From Acidobacteriaceae bacterium (GTDB lineage Bacteria > Acidobacteriota > Terriglobia > Terriglobales > Acidobacteriaceae): DNA of 5,421 nucleotides. The stretch covers positions 1 through 5,421 of the forward strand of contig JASIJX010000453.1 in the NCBI GenBank assembly GCA_030049955.1. Reading direction: 5' to 3'. Positions 5,243-5,421 of the stretch are shown piece after piece. Numbering within the stretch: the stretch's first letter is position 1; each line of letters begins with the position of its first letter. The notes under the pieces were generated by a model, which was given only the letters and a program-made list of their open reading frames with translations, was not told the origin of the DNA and did not search any database. A program made the position numbers and the translations under genes.

Positions 5243-5421
5243 TTATTCCCACTCAATTGTGCCCGGCGGCTTCGATGTGATGTCGTAGACGACGCGGTTG
5301 ATGCCGCGGACTTCGTTGACGATGCGGTTGGAGATGCGCTTCATAAGTTCGTAGGGGAGTTGGGCCCAGTCGGCGGTCATGCCGTCTTCTGAGGTGACGG
5401 CGCGGATGGCGGCTGTGTAAG
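5243..5421 (-). CDS. guaA: GMP synthase, C-terminal part (runs off the window)
   Basis: The last 59 codons of guaA are visible. GMP synthase (glutamine-hydrolysing) makes GMP from XMP, ATP and glutamine in the cytoplasm, the last step of guanine nucleotide synthesis. The residues shown are the dimerisation-domain end: [39 protein letters not shown], then [18 protein letters not shown] and a TAA stop. This is the highly conserved GuaA tail, with no gap. The glutaminase and ATP-pyrophosphatase domains lie beyond the window. The final 18 codons are repeated at 4717-4773, which suggests that this tail may have been supplied by an inserted element. Confidence 0.95.
   Translation of the reverse strand, partial: YTAAIRAVTSEDGMTADWAQLPYELMKRISNRIVNEVRGINRVVYDITSKPPGTIEWE
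5247..5301. repeat. Direct repeat, right copy (within guaA)
   Basis: This is the partner of 4721-4775, in the same orientation. Of the seven base differences between the copies from the last sense codon (4720/5246) through the repeat, all fall on third codon positions and change no residue. If this is an integration scar, this side is the junction that keeps guaA intact. Confidence 0.8.

Overview
The window is compact, GC-rich bacterial chromosome with short gaps and no rRNA, tRNA, CRISPR array or recognisable transposase. GC-rich codon use, a secreted imidazolonepropionase-like amidohydrolase and a glutaryl-CoA-dehydrogenase-type acyl-CoA dehydrogenase fit an Acidobacteriota (Terriglobia-like) genome. 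That placement is an impression from protein style, not a measured result.

Layout, left to right. A plus-strand multi-pass membrane protein with two DoxX-like halves (88-921) converges, with a 2-base gap, on a minus-strand exported metal-dependent amidohydrolase (924-2237). A 100-base gap separates that from a minus-strand glutaryl-CoA-dehydrogenase-like enzyme (2338-3516). A divergent intergenic region of about 190 bases follows; it carries a short heptanucleotide tandem repeat and candidate operator-like elements. A plus-strand pair comes next: a small NTF2/SnoaL-like protein (3706-4086) overlapping by ATGA a 3-methyladenine DNA glycosylase of the AAG/Mpg family (4083-4703). The right end is minus strand: a leftover guaA 3' end (4717 to about 4800), a small two-helix membrane protein (4785-5198) and the 3' end of the complete-looking guaA (GMP synthase), which runs off the window (5243-5421).

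The most interesting part is the right end. The last 18 codons of GuaA occur twice in the same orientation, 526 bases apart, flanking a single small gene. The two copies encode the same residues but differ at seven third codon positions and in the stop codon. This is what one expects of attL/attR scars of an element that uses the guaA 3' end as its attachment site and brings its own replacement tail. No integrase is visible, so this would be a very small or decayed element; an old duplication is the main alternative.

The genes do not form one pathway. The acyl-CoA dehydrogenase suggests lysine/tryptophan or aromatic-acid degradation via glutaryl-CoA, the amidohydrolase suggests periplasmic peptide or amide hydrolysis, and Mpg is base-excision repair. 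Only the NTF2-like/mpg pair looks translationally coupled.
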